From Candidatus Helarchaeota ASGARD archaeon Hel_GB_B (GTDB taxonomy: Archaea; Asgardarchaeota; Lokiarchaeia; Helarchaeales; HEL-GB-B): 57,589 nt of DNA. Below are positions 18,666 to 28,043 of the stretch, piece by piece. The stretch covers positions 1 to 57,589 of the forward strand of contig SUPR01000008.1 in NCBI GenBank assembly GCA_005191425.1. Direction: 5' to 3'. Every line of letters begins with the position of its first letter. The first letter of the stretch is position 1. A model generated the notes under the pieces. The model saw nothing but the letters and a program-made list of their open reading frames with translations. It searched no databases and was not told where the DNA came from. Both the position numbers and the translations under genes were made by a program.

Positions 18666-19790
18666 ATGAAAAAAATTCCCATTAATCTTCCTTTAATAGG
18701 AAAGGAAGAGCAACAAATTGTGTTAAACGTCCTTAAATCTGGGGTATTGACTAATAAAAGTGGGCAAGGGCCAATGGTACATAAATTTGAAAATAATTTT
18801 TCAAATTATATAGGATGTAGATATGCAATAGCAACAAATTCTGGGACATCTGCTTTACATGCAGCACTGTTGGCCCTTGATTTAAAACCAAGAGATGAAG
18901 TAATAGTACCATCATTTACTTTTGTAGCTACTGCCACCATAATTTTACATGTTCATGCTAAAGTCGTTTTTGCAGATATTGAGCCTGAAACATTTACCTT
19001 AGACCCTATAAAAATAAATAAAGTTATTTCAAAAAATACTAAAGTAATAATACCCGTACATCTTTTTGGGCATCCAGCTGATATGAAACCCTTAATTGAA
19101 ATAGCAGAAGATAAAAATATTTTTCTATTAGAGGACGCGTGTCAAGCGCACGGATCTGAATATAGAGGTAAAAAATCTGGAAATCTTTCAGATGCAGCAT
19201 GTTTTTCATTTTATCCAAGTAAAAATATGACGACCGGCGAAGGTGGGATAATAACTACTAATAATGAGGAATTTGCAGATAAAATACGAATGATAATTAA
19301 CCATGGAGAAAATAAAGCATATAACACAATTAGATTGGGACATAACTTCAGGATGCCAGAAATAAGTGCTGCAATAGGTATAGAGCAATTAAAAAAGTTG
19401 CCTGAATTCATTAATAAAAGGGCAAAAAATGCTAGTTATTTTAATCTAAAGTTAAATAATATAAACGAATTAAGGCTACCTATTGAGAAAAAGTGGGCAA
19501 AACATTCTTGGTACATGTATACATTGACAATCAAGGATAAAAATATTGACCGAAACTTAATAGTCAAAAGTCTAAACGATTCGGGAATTGGGGCTGGTGT
19601 ATATTATCAAATTCCATTACATCTAATGCCATTTTTCCAAAAAATGAAAATAAAAAATGATGACTTAAGTATAACTGAGCAAATTTCTAAAAAGGTATTT
19701 TCTATTCCAGTCCATCCGGCATTATCAAATGAGGATTTAGATTTTATTAACGAAAAACTTCAAACTATCATTAAAAAACAAAATGAATAA
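18666..19790 (+). CDS. DegT/DnrJ/EryC1/StrS-family PLP-dependent sugar aminotransferase
   Basis: A 374-residue aminotransferase, starting at the ATG at 18666 (MKKIPINLPLIGKEEQQIV). A TTG 39 bases upstream is in frame but gives an unlikely Phe-rich leader. Family marks: AIATNSGTSALHAALLAL, EVIVPSFTFVATAT, LLEDACQAHGSEYRGKKSG, CFSFYPSKNMTTGEGGI with the PLP Lys at residue 186, and GHNFRMPEISAAIGIEQL. It transfers an amino group to a nucleotide-linked keto sugar, typically for surface glycans. It stands alone, with no other sugar-nucleotide genes adjacent. No clear Shine-Dalgarno precedes the ATG, so it may be leaderless. Confidence 0.9.
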   Translation: MKKIPINLPLIGKEEQQIVLNVLKSGVLTNKSGQGPMVHKFENNFSNYIGCRYAIATNSGTSALHAALLALDLKPRDEVIVPSFTFVATATIILHVHAKVVFADIEPETFTLDPIKINKVISKNTKVIIPVHLFGHPADMKPLIEIAEDKNIFLLEDACQAHGSEYRGKKSGNLSDAACFSFYPSKNMTTGEGGIITTNNEEFADKIRMIINHGENKAYNTIRLGHNFRMPEISAAIGIEQLKKLPEFINKRAKNASYFNLKLNNINELRLPIEKKWAKHSWYMYTLTIKDKNIDRNLIVKSLNDSGIGAGVYYQIPLHLMPFFQKMKIKNDDLSITEQISKKVFSIPVHPALSNEDLDFINEKLQTIIKKQNE

Positions 19791-19803
19791 TTATTTTATA
19801 ATT

Positions 19804-21258
19804 TTAAATTTTATTTAAAGCTTCTTTTATTAATTTGTTAGTTATTTGGGGGTCGCATCTACCATTACTCAGTTTCATAACTTGTCCAACAAGAAAATGG
19901 ATAGCTTTAGGGTCTTTTTTTGCGTCTGAAACAGCTTTTGGTTGGGTATTAAAAACTTTATTAATAAATTCTTGAATTTTTTTAAGATCGTTAATTCTTA
20001 ATAATCCTTTTTCTTTTGCAATTTCCATAGGCTTCTTACCGCTTTCCATCATTAATTGTAAAATTCGTTTAGCTAATTTGCCACTAATTGTACCCTTATC
20101 AATTAAATTCAATAGTTCAATAAAATCATCAGCACAAATTTTGGAATCGTTAATTTCAATATTCAAGGTATTTAAATGTCGCATTAAATCACTCATTATC
20201 CAATTACTAACTTCTTTTGGTTTTTGATATTTTTTAACGACATCCTCATAAAAATCAGCAAGTGATTTTGTAATGACCAGAACTTCTGCATCATATCGTG
20301 GTAATTTATATTCTTTTATGAACCTATTTATCCTATCATCTGGTAATTCAGGCATATTTTCTTCTATTGAAGTAATCATCTCGGACGATATTTCAATAGG
20401 GAGCAAATCTGGCTCAGGAAAATACCTATAATCTTGTTCCTCTTCTTTTGTCCTTAATGTAAATGTTCTTTTTTTATCGCTGTCCCAATGTCTAGTTTCT
20501 TGCTTAATTTCACCGCCATGTTTATAGATATTTTTTTGCCTTATTATTTCTGCATTTAGAGCTGCTTGGACATCTTTATAAGAAGAAATATTTTTAATTT
20601 CGACTCTATTTTTTCCATATAAAGATATATTTGCATCGCATCGCATAGACCCCTCTAATGACAAGTCTGCAATGCCAAGATGCTCCACAATTGACCTTAA
20701 TTTCTGTAAAAATATTCTTGCTTCCTCTGGAGTTTCAAAGTCAGGCTCAGTGACTACTTCAATCAAAGTAATTCCTGCCCTGTTATAATCAATATATGCA
20801 ATTGGCGATGAAAGAATTGTTCCATCATAACTAATACGTCCAGGGTCCTCTTCAAGTTGAAGTCGTGTAATATTAATTCTTTTATCATATTCTTTAAATT
20901 TTAAAATCATTTGACCTCCTAGTGCTATTGGTACCCCACCGGCTTTATTATATTGTGAAATCTGGAAATTTTTAGGCATATCCGGATAAAAATAGTTTTT
21001 TCTATAAAAAAGGGTTTTATTTGAAATTTTTGAATTTAAAGCAAGACCCAACATAATTGCAAATTCCACTGCCTTTTTGTTGACTGAAGGTAAAGAACCC
21101 GGAAGCCCCAAACAGACCGGACAAACATATGTATTTGGTGGCATATCTCTATAATCTGCATTACACCCACAAAATAGCTTTGTTTTAAGTTTAGTTAATT
21201 GAATGTGTATTTCAAGTCCAATTTTTATTCCTAATTGTTCTAATTCTTGTCTACTCAT
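19804..21258 (-). CDS. gatB: Asp-tRNA(Asn)/Glu-tRNA(Gln) amidotransferase subunit B
   Basis: A 484-residue GatB: KIGLEIHIQLTKLKTKLFCGC, the zinc-site cysteines of CGCNADYRDMPPNTYVCPVCLGLPG, FYPDMPKNFQISQYN, ITRLQLEEDPGR, DYNRAGITLIEVVTEPD, EGSMRCDANIS and DYRYFPEPDLLP, with the C-terminal YqeY-like tRNA-binding tail. It binds the misacylated tRNA and phosphorylates the carboxylate with ATP. A GTG nine bases upstream is in frame but lies inside AAGGTG, the apparent ribosome binding site of the ATG at 21258, so I use the ATG. It follows gatA by 12 bases on the same strand. Confidence 0.96.
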   Translation of the reverse strand: MSRQELEQLGIKIGLEIHIQLTKLKTKLFCGCNADYRDMPPNTYVCPVCLGLPGSLPSVNKKAVEFAIMLGLALNSKISNKTLFYRKNYFYPDMPKNFQISQYNKAGGVPIALGGQMILKFKEYDKRINITRLQLEEDPGRISYDGTILSSPIAYIDYNRAGITLIEVVTEPDFETPEEARIFLQKLRSIVEHLGIADLSLEGSMRCDANISLYGKNRVEIKNISSYKDVQAALNAEIIRQKNIYKHGGEIKQETRHWDSDKKRTFTLRTKEEEQDYRYFPEPDLLPIEISSEMITSIEENMPELPDDRINRFIKEYKLPRYDAEVLVITKSLADFYEDVVKKYQKPKEVSNWIMSDLMRHLNTLNIEINDSKICADDFIELLNLIDKGTISGKLAKRILQLMMESGKKPMEIAKEKGLLRINDLKKIQEFINKVFNTQPKAVSDAKKDPKAIHFLVGQVMKLSNGRCDPQITNKLIKEALNKI

Positions 21259-21270
21259 AATATTCACCTT

Positions 21271-22746
21271 CTAAATTTTAGGAAATGTGTTTTTGGTATG
21301 CGCATTTTTCTCATACAAGTCAGCAATTTGAAAAATTTTATATTCCTCGTAATAATTACCAATGATTTGAAGTCCAATTGGTAATCCTTGACTAAATCCA
21401 CATGGAATTGATAGTGCAGGTAGCCCTGTAATATTGATTGGTACAGTACAGATATCCGCTAAGTACATTGTTAAGGGGTCATTGACTGCCTCTCCCAATT
21501 TAAAGGGTAATATTGGCATTGTTGGGCAAATCAAAAATGAGAATTTTTTCAAATGCTTTTCAAATTCTTGAATTAATAATGTCCGCAATTTAAGAGCTTT
21601 TAAATAGTACATATCATAATAACCTGCTGATAAAGCATAAGTACCTAACATTATTCTTCTTCTAACTTCCTTACCAAAAGCTAACCGGTTATTCGCGAAG
21701 ACTTCATTCCAATTACCTTTATCTTCGCTCCTAAAGCCATATCTAATACCATCAAATCTAGCTAAATTGGAGCTAGCTTCTGCCATTGCAATTATATAAT
21801 AACAAGCAATTGAATAATCAATTGATGGAATTGAAATTTCTTCATAACTTCCTCCTAAATCTTCTAGTAATTTGATTGCATCCCAAACACTTTTTTTTAC
21901 TTCAGGGTCAATTCCCTCGCCTAGAAGTTCTTTTGGTATCCCAAAAGTAAATTTTCCTTTTGAATTTGGAAAATCTTTAAATGATTTTTTTAGATATTGT
22001 TCCATTTCTTCTTTTGAAATAGTTGTACTGTCCATTGGATCATTACCTACTATAACATCAAATATATCCTTACAATCACTTACATTCGTAGCCATCGGAC
22101 CTATTTGCTCTAAACTACATGCATATGCAATTAAACCATATCTTGATACTAGTCCATATGTAGCTTTTAACCCTACTACACCAGAAAAACTTGCCGGGCA
22201 TCGGATCGACCCTCCCGTATCACTACCAAGAGCTAATGGGACTTCTCCACTTGCTAATGCTGCTCCACTTCCTCCAGACGACCCACCTGGCACTCTATCC
22301 AATGCCCATGGGTTGTGTGTCACTCCAAAATAACTTGATTCACAAGTAGTACCCATTGCAAATTCGTCCATATTTGTTTTTCCAACTATTATTGCACCTT
22401 CATCTAATAACTTTTTAATCACTGTTGCATTATATGGTGGAATATAATTTTCCAGCATTTTAGAAGCGCAAGTTGTCGGATAATTTTTAAAACAAATATT
22501 ATCTTTAATTGCAATTGGAATACCAAATAACTTACCTTTAGTTTTTCTCCCACTTTTTTTCAAAGTTTTATCCAATTCTTTTGCTCTTTGAATTGCTTCA
22601 TTTTTTAAAGTTAAAATAAATGCATTTACTTTATTTTCGACTTTATCAATCCGGTCGAATGTCTCAATTATTGTGTCCTCTACTGTCTTATTTCCTGATT
22701 TATACTCGGCAATCAGATCTCTTATTGTGTGATAATGTCTTATCAT
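21271..22746 (-). CDS. gatA: Asp-tRNA(Asn)/Glu-tRNA(Gln) amidotransferase subunit A
   Basis: A 491-residue amidase-signature protein. The catalytic Lys is in GIPIAIKDNIC, and the cis-Ser/Ser pair is in PGGSSGGSGAALASGEVPLALGSDTGGSIRCPASFSGVVGLKATYGLVSRYGL. It releases ammonia from glutamine and channels it to GatB. It sits in the order gatC-gatA-gatB with 11- and 12-base gaps, a single operon. In archaea GatCAB is generally used for Asn-tRNA formation, with GatDE handling Gln-tRNA; gatD/gatE are not in this window. AGGG a few bases before the ATG supports the start. Confidence 0.96.
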   Translation of the reverse strand: MIRHYHTIRDLIAEYKSGNKTVEDTIIETFDRIDKVENKVNAFILTLKNEAIQRAKELDKTLKKSGRKTKGKLFGIPIAIKDNICFKNYPTTCASKMLENYIPPYNATVIKKLLDEGAIIVGKTNMDEFAMGTTCESSYFGVTHNPWALDRVPGGSSGGSGAALASGEVPLALGSDTGGSIRCPASFSGVVGLKATYGLVSRYGLIAYACSLEQIGPMATNVSDCKDIFDVIVGNDPMDSTTISKEEMEQYLKKSFKDFPNSKGKFTFGIPKELLGEGIDPEVKKSVWDAIKLLEDLGGSYEEISIPSIDYSIACYYIIAMAEASSNLARFDGIRYGFRSEDKGNWNEVFANNRLAFGKEVRRRIMLGTYALSAGYYDMYYLKALKLRTLLIQEFEKHLKKFSFLICPTMPILPFKLGEAVNDPLTMYLADICTVPINITGLPALSIPCGFSQGLPIGLQIIGNYYEEYKIFQIADLYEKNAHTKNTFPKI

Positions 22747-22757
22747 TATATAAACCC

Positions 22758-23051
22758 TTAGATAATTCTCGGTGAAACTATAAATTTATCTTTTCTTTTT
22801 GGTACATTTTGCATTATTTCATCTTCTTTCAAAGATTCTTTTATTTCATCCTCTCTAAACCTATTAACACTTCTTGAAATGTGAAAAGTAGGTCTAACTT
22901 TTTCAGTATCTATTTCATTGATTTTTTTAAAATACCTTAAAATGTCATTAAATGTAGTTTTATATTCATTAATTTCTTCTTGACTTTCCAATTTGATCCG
23001 CGCTAGCCATGCTACATGTTTGATATCATCATCTGTTAAGTCTTCAGTCAT
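22758..23051 (-). CDS. gatC: Asp-tRNA(Asn)/Glu-tRNA(Gln) amidotransferase subunit C
   Basis: A 97-residue GatC from the ATG at 23051: MTEDLTDDDIKHVAWLARIKLE, then the linker and FREDEIKESLKEDEIMQNVPKRKDKFIVSPRII. These match the helical N-terminus and the extended C-terminal belt that wraps GatA. An in-frame GTG 12 bases upstream (23063) is an alternative start; neither has a clear ribosome binding site. It is the first gene of the operon, so the promoter should lie in the 23064-23305 gap. Confidence 0.92.
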   Translation of the reverse strand: MTEDLTDDDIKHVAWLARIKLESQEEINEYKTTFNDILRYFKKINEIDTEKVRPTFHISRSVNRFREDEIKESLKEDEIMQNVPKRKDKFIVSPRII

Positions 23052-23305
23052 TATTAAAGTCACTTAATATATTTATCATTAAAATTATTTTTTAATTCGA
23101 TTCATATTTTAAAAAATTTTTTAATAATTTTAATAATTATAATGAAACAATTAAGAAAATTTAATTTTATTATATCTTTTTATAATTTCATTTTCTAGGA
23201 TATTTAATTTATTTCAAGATAACTCCAATAAATTTGATCTACAATATCAATTTTTAAATTTAAAAATACTGAAATTAAAATAAATATCTTTAGATGATTT
23301 GCTGT

Positions 23306-23902
23306 TTAAACTAAAATAACTGAATCTACAAATAGCTCATATTCATCCCCTTCATTTAAATCGCGAATTTTTATTCTTTCGACCGTATTATCTCCTAAAA
23401 TTTTAATTATCTCCGATTGGGTTAAAATTTTTACATCAGAAGACCGTAATTCGGATTTTAATTTAGAGTTGCATAAAACTGTTTTTAATGGAGTAATAAA
23501 TATTACCAGACCTGTATATTTGGTAAGTTTAATAGATAATTCAATACTGGGCTCTCCATTTTCTACTATAATTACTCTTTTATCCTTAAATAACTCTAAA
23601 TTATCATAATTCTTATAAACACCTTTGTCCAAAAATTGATCAACGCCAACTATTTTACCAATTTCTGGTGGGACATTACAAATTTTCTCTTGAACATCTA
23701 TTACTGGTTCTAACTTAATTCCTGATCTATAGTTCTTGATCGCATCATGTAATGCATCTGCAGCTAAATTTGAACAATGCATTTTTATTGGAGGTAAACC
23801 TTCAAGTTCTTCTGCCACATCTTTTCTTGTAATTTCTAATGCTTCATCTAATGGTTTTCCTTTTGCCATTTCTGTTATCATAACATCACATAACGCTGTC
23901 AT
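23306..23902 (-). CDS. half IscU/NifU scaffold domain fused to a redox-dead thioredoxin-reductase-like domain
   Basis: A 198-residue protein from the first ATG. Residues 1-55 match only the C-terminal half of IscU: TEMAKGKPLDEALEITRKDVAEELEGLPPIKMHCSNLAADALHDAIKNY, keeping the last cluster Cys. Residues 80-198 match the NADPH domain of thioredoxin reductase: FLDKGVYKNYDNLELFKDKRVIIVENG up to ELFVDSVILV. The family's CATC redox motif reads NYDN, and the GxGxxA loop reads ENGEPS, so both active sites are lost. In-frame sequence upstream (SNFGPF before Met1) still matches IscU, with FGCG changed to FGPF, so translation may begin at a non-ATG codon or the gene is a decayed remnant. It lies between gatC and a long AT-rich gap. 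Confidence 0.6.
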   Translation of the reverse strand: MTALCDVMITEMAKGKPLDEALEITRKDVAEELEGLPPIKMHCSNLAADALHDAIKNYRSGIKLEPVIDVQEKICNVPPEIGKIVGVDQFLDKGVYKNYDNLELFKDKRVIIVENGEPSIELSIKLTKYTGLVIFITPLKTVLCNSKLKSELRSSDVKILTQSEIIKILGDNTVERIKIRDLNEGDEYELFVDSVILV

Positions 23903-24632
23903 AAATGGGCCAAAATTACTTAAAAATATTCTGGAATATTTAAGACAAATATTATTGATTTACACAAAAAATTGTAAATTTTCAATCATTATCACTAATT
24001 AATTCATAACATTTCTAAATTACTTTTTTTTAGAATCCATAAGATTTGTTATAATTTGATTTCAAATTTATATTTTTAAAATCTTTTTCTATTAATTGAT
24101 CAATTTTTCCATAAAATTTCTTTTATATTATTTCTTTTTTTAAAAATACATTTCTATTCCTTGAATATTAAGTTAAAAAGCAAAATAAGGATCGAAAAAT
24201 TGATATGGAACAAAAAATTGTATTAATCATTAACTGGATTCAAAATAGAATTTTTTAAAACGATTTCGTTTTTAATTTAACTTATTTTTACTTTAATTTG
24301 TGTATTACCACATTATTGACTTTAATTCTATAATCTTTTTTAATTCATAAAATGTTTTAATTCACTTTTAAATTAAGTGAAAAATGACTTAGTTCTACGC
24401 GTCTTAAAATATTTCTTTTAATGAAAATTAATATTTTAATTATTTATTATCAAATTAACGCCATTTTGATAGGTAAATTAAAAAGTAAAATTTAGGTTAA
24501 TCTAATAATTTATGTAAAATAAAATCAACAATGAAGAAAATTCCGAATATTATAAATTATCAATAATTATTAAATAAGCTATACTATGTTATAATAAAAT
24601 GATAAAAAAATTTAATTTTTAGGTGGAATATA
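23903..24632. other. 730-bp AT-rich intergenic region
   Basis: No supported gene on either strand. The first 50 bases next to 23902 continue the IscU-like frame on the minus strand back to a stop (TAA at about 23961). A perfect 6-bp hairpin AAAACG-ATTT-CGTTTT lies at 24257-24272. At the right end AGGTGG (24621-24626) is the ribosome binding site of the next gene. The missing IscU N-terminal half was looked for here and not found. Confidence 0.5.
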
Positions 24633-25577
24633 TTGAGCAAGAAAAATAAATCCGAAAATAGTAAAGAATCAACTAATATGGAAGAAAAAACTAAGAAAAA
24701 AAGTAAAAAGGTTAAAGAAACACCACAAAAAACTGAAGTTCAGAAGAAAAAAAGGATTGCTTATAAAAAATTGACTATTGATTTTTGGGCTACCGATTTA
24801 CATGGCGAAGAAGTAGGTGTTAGACAAGATGCACAACATCGAGCAAAATCAAGGCAATTTTCGAAAGATATGGAAATTTATGGTGCTTTATTTGAAGATG
24901 GTAAAAAAGTAGGTTTTGTAGGCTGGCGTAAAGAAGCATGGGAAAGTGGGATTGATGAAGAAGATGAAGAAGTCGAAGGTGAAATATTAGGTCCAAGTAC
25001 TGCTGAAATTGGAAGGTTAATAATAAGATGTTTTACCAATGAATCAAATTGGATCGGTTCACTTGAAGAACAAGTCGTGCTTGAATTGCCTCGGTCATAT
25101 TATGAACCTTTACCTGTATTTACTATTATTATCCCACGATATGAATTTGTTATAAGGGTTGAAAGAATTTATTCAAGGACAGGAAATTTATACTGCACCA
25201 CTCTTATAACTAAAGAAAAAGGGGATAAAGAAAAAATAATGGATATTTTTGAAATTGATGAAAAATTGTTTACATTAGGTTCTGATTGGGTAGTAAGAAG
25301 ACGTGGGGCTAATAAAAAAGATATTGTAGCAAAACTTGATGGAAAAATTCTAAATGTTGGTGGTAAAGTAGATATTACAATTTATGATGAAGAATTAGCA
25401 AAAAATAGAGCATTTCGGATGTTATTAGTACTGTTTGCAGCAATGACAAAGTTCCATAATAAAGTAAAAAAGAAGATACGAAAAGTAAGAGAACAAATAT
25501 TTAATGGAGAAATTCAAATTAAACCGACCCACCAAGAACTTGAAATGATGCGAAACCCAAGGACCATTAGAAGATAA
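24633..25577 (+). CDS. conserved-looking protein of unknown function with lysine-rich N-terminal tail
   Basis: A 314-residue protein. Residues 1-45 are a low-complexity Lys/Glu/Ser tail (KKNKSENSKESTNMEEKTKKKSKK). The rest is a soluble, beta-rich domain with YCTTLITKEKGDKEK, FTLGSDWVVRRRGANKKDIVAKLDGKILNVGGKVDITIYDEE, then an alpha-helix (AFRMLLVLFAAMTKFHN) and a basic C-terminus. The last part recalls the strand pattern and central helix of Tubby/LURP-one-type barrels, but I cannot establish that by eye. The start is a TTG with AGGTGG six bases before it, a strong site. It is flanked by long gaps and appears monocistronic. Function unknown. Confidence 0.6.
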   Translation: MSKKNKSENSKESTNMEEKTKKKSKKVKETPQKTEVQKKKRIAYKKLTIDFWATDLHGEEVGVRQDAQHRAKSRQFSKDMEIYGALFEDGKKVGFVGWRKEAWESGIDEEDEEVEGEILGPSTAEIGRLIIRCFTNESNWIGSLEEQVVLELPRSYYEPLPVFTIIIPRYEFVIRVERIYSRTGNLYCTTLITKEKGDKEKIMDIFEIDEKLFTLGSDWVVRRRGANKKDIVAKLDGKILNVGGKVDITIYDEELAKNRAFRMLLVLFAAMTKFHNKVKKKIRKVREQIFNGEIQIKPTHQELEMMRNPRTIRR

Positions 25578-25836
25578 AGGATAAAAATACAATTAAGAAG
25601 TTTTTTTTCAATAAATTTGCTTTTATTTCATATTTTTTCGTTTAACGTATGTTTTCAAATTATATTTTTAACTATACAAGTGAAAATCTGTTTTTAAAAA
25701 GAGGAAAAACTATTAAGTTCATTTTAATATGAAATTTATCAATTAAAAAGATTAATTAATAATAAAAGATGTGATATCTTAACCATCAAAAATTGATCAT
25801 TTAAAAAGCAAATTTCAACAATATTTTATAATAACG

Positions 25837-27126
25837 GTGTATATTTTGAAGAAAAATATTAAACCTTATGAGATTTTATATTATGCAATTTCATTAACCT
25901 ATGATTTAGTAGATAGAATAGTTATTGAGGATGAGTTGCAAGTTTTAAAATCATATATGAAAAATATGCTACCTGTTCTAGAAGATTCTTTACAAAAAGC
26001 TGCAGAAGGGCTACCTATTATTGGATACAATTTTGGGATACCACCAGAAATTTTCTTTTGTTTTGATTGTATACCATTTTGTTTTGAGGCTACTCCATAC
26101 ATTATCTCTGCTCTTTTACCAAGTGGAGTTGAATATTTTTACGATAAAGCTAATGCCTGGGGTCATCCGTACCATACTTGTAGCTCTCAAAAGGGAATAA
26201 TGGGGATGATACTTGATGGTAAAATTGAATTGGACGCTATTATTACACCTACTTCTCCTTGCGATAATGCAATTGCTTCTTATCAATTTTTTTCAAATTA
26301 TATAGAAGTTCCAACTATTTATGCAGACATTCCAGCTCTCTATAATAATGAAAGAGCTTTTGAATATTATGCAGAAGAGTTAAAACGTATGGTCAATAGT
26401 GTCTCTAAAATTATAGGCCAAGAGCCAAATTTTGATAATATGATAAAAGCTATTGAATTTAATTCAAAAGCTCATCAATATTTATTAGAAATTCATGAGT
26501 TAAAAAAAGCGGTACCTTGTCCTTTTGAAAGTATTATAAATCCAATTATTGCTGCTGCAACAACTTTAATGCCTGGGACCTATGAAAAGGTAGCTTTTTT
26601 TAAGGAAGTCTCTGAAATTGGTAAAAAAAGACTAAAAAGACATGCAGGACGACCAGGTATTGAAAAGTTTAGAAGTATTTGGCCTTATATGAGTGTTTTT
26701 TATGATTTTAGCTTGTACGAATGGATGGATAGAGAAATGGGGATCTCGCAATTATGGGATATTTTTAATTACTATTTTTATGACCCTATTCAGATAAAAA
26801 ATAAAAAAGATATTGATGATATTTTTTTACAAATTGCAAGCCAAGGGAAGAATTTGCCTATGAACAGACAATCTTTACTTTCTGTAGATGTCTTAATTGA
26901 TGACATGATTTGGCTTGCAAAAGAATATAATTGCGATTTTACGGTTATTATGGAGCATTTAGGATGTAAACAAATGGCGTCAATATCTCAATTATTAAGA
27001 GAAGAATTAATGAACGAATTAGGTATGCCAACACTTATAATTGAGCTGGATGTAGGTGATAAAAGAGTCACTCCAATTGAGTCTATTAGATATCAAATGA
27101 ATGAATTTATAAACACATTACTATAA
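25837..27126 (+). CDS. BcrB/HgdA-like subunit of a 2-hydroxyacyl-CoA dehydratase or class I benzoyl-CoA reductase
   Basis: A 429-residue member of the HgdAB/BcrBC superfamily, close in length to BcrB. Candidate [4Fe-4S] cysteines are Cys115 (GHPYHTCSSQKG), Cys142 (TPTSPCDN) and Cys377 (MEHLGCKQ). Other family features are GLPIIGYNFGIPPE, FEYYAEELKRM and the C-terminal IIELDVGDKRV. It is a clear paralogue of the interrupted gene at 33449-34642 (same GWGHPYH, SPCDN, IIGQEP, EKFRSIWPYMS and DVGDKR blocks). Unlike that copy it has no BcrC-like partner directly beside it. The start is a GTG without a strong ribosome binding site; an in-frame TTG nine bases on is possible. It would receive electrons from the ATPase pair at 36885-38474. 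The substrate is unknown. Confidence 0.85.
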   Translation: MYILKKNIKPYEILYYAISLTYDLVDRIVIEDELQVLKSYMKNMLPVLEDSLQKAAEGLPIIGYNFGIPPEIFFCFDCIPFCFEATPYIISALLPSGVEYFYDKANAWGHPYHTCSSQKGIMGMILDGKIELDAIITPTSPCDNAIASYQFFSNYIEVPTIYADIPALYNNERAFEYYAEELKRMVNSVSKIIGQEPNFDNMIKAIEFNSKAHQYLLEIHELKKAVPCPFESIINPIIAAATTLMPGTYEKVAFFKEVSEIGKKRLKRHAGRPGIEKFRSIWPYMSVFYDFSLYEWMDREMGISQLWDIFNYYFYDPIQIKNKKDIDDIFLQIASQGKNLPMNRQSLLSVDVLIDDMIWLAKEYNCDFTVIMEHLGCKQMASISQLLREELMNELGMPTLIIELDVGDKRVTPIESIRYQMNEFINTLL

Positions 27127-27149
27127 TATTTTAAATTCGTTTTATCATA

Positions 27150-28043
27150 TTATTTTATTTTTTCTATTTGTGCCTGTCTTTTTGCAAGTAAATATGTACT
27201 TATAATCACAAATATTGTTCCAAAAAGCATTAATGGTGTTGATAAAATATTTGGGGGGATTAATAGATAAACGGACAAGTAATAGAATGGTGGCGATATT
27301 AAAATCGGAAACTGTTGGATTACAATCATATTACTTGCTTGACCAAATTTAAAAGCCTGATTAATTTTGGCAAGAGCAAATATATTAGTGAATATTAATA
27401 TTATACAAGCAATTACAAAAATTACTAGCTCAATTAATAGTGCATTATTATTTAATACTTGAATAATTACTCCTAATAATGGACTTATCCAAAAATTAGA
27501 TAAGGCTAACATGAGACCGGAAATAAGAGCTGCAGAAATACCCGGGTATTTTTCTTTTTTTTGGAGAATTTCGAATATGATTGATAAAAATAAAAAGATT
27601 GCTGTAAAGATAGAAATTCTTATAATCAATCCTAAATCAAGAAAATTTATTAAATCGACATTTATGTCCATATTACTTAGTCCTATTAGACATGTGGCAA
27701 TTATCATAAGACCAATTCCAAAAATTTCAGTGACACCAAGATGCTCTTTTAAAATATAAACTGAGCCAATTGCTAATACTATTAACCCAGATGCCATGAG
27801 TCCTGGAATTAAAGTAGGGCCAATATAATTCTGAGCTAATAAAAAAAGTATTACTCCTATTACCATCTGAAATATCAACCCTAATAACCATAGCGGATTT
27901 TTAATTAAAGAACGCATAAATTTCTCTTCATTAGAAACTCTATTTACAACTTTTTTCTGTAAAATAGTACCAATATTATTGCTAATCCCGGATAATATAG
28001 CAAAAAAGACTCCAAGCCAATAATCTGACAAATTCCACCACAA
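27150..28043 (-). CDS. DMT-superfamily (EamA/NIPA-like) membrane transporter
   Basis: A 297-residue protein made almost entirely of 9-10 hydrophobic helices. The N-terminal FFAILSGISNNIGTILQKKVVNRVSNEEK recalls NIPA-type magnesium transporters and other DMT permeases, where an early N-x-G-x3-Q-K element follows helix 1. An internal repeat of two five-helix halves is typical of the family; the second half holds ISAALISGLMLALSNFW. Substrate unknown; a divalent cation or a metabolite is possible. It is convergent with the BcrB-like gene, 23 bases away, and divergent from the SCP2/GlcDF operon. Confidence 0.75.
   Translation of the reverse strand: MWWNLSDYWLGVFFAILSGISNNIGTILQKKVVNRVSNEEKFMRSLIKNPLWLLGLIFQMVIGVILFLLAQNYIGPTLIPGLMASGLIVLAIGSVYILKEHLGVTEIFGIGLMIIATCLIGLSNMDINVDLINFLDLGLIIRISIFTAIFLFLSIIFEILQKKEKYPGISAALISGLMLALSNFWISPLLGVIIQVLNNNALLIELVIFVIACIILIFTNIFALAKINQAFKFGQASNMIVIQQFPILISPPFYYLSVYLLIPPNILSTPLMLFGTIFVIISTYLLAKRQAQIEKIK

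Noticed and set aside
24257..24272. Hairpin AAAACG-ATTT-CGTTTT as a terminator
   Set aside because: It is not near the end of any gene, and short hairpins are expected by chance in AT-rich DNA.
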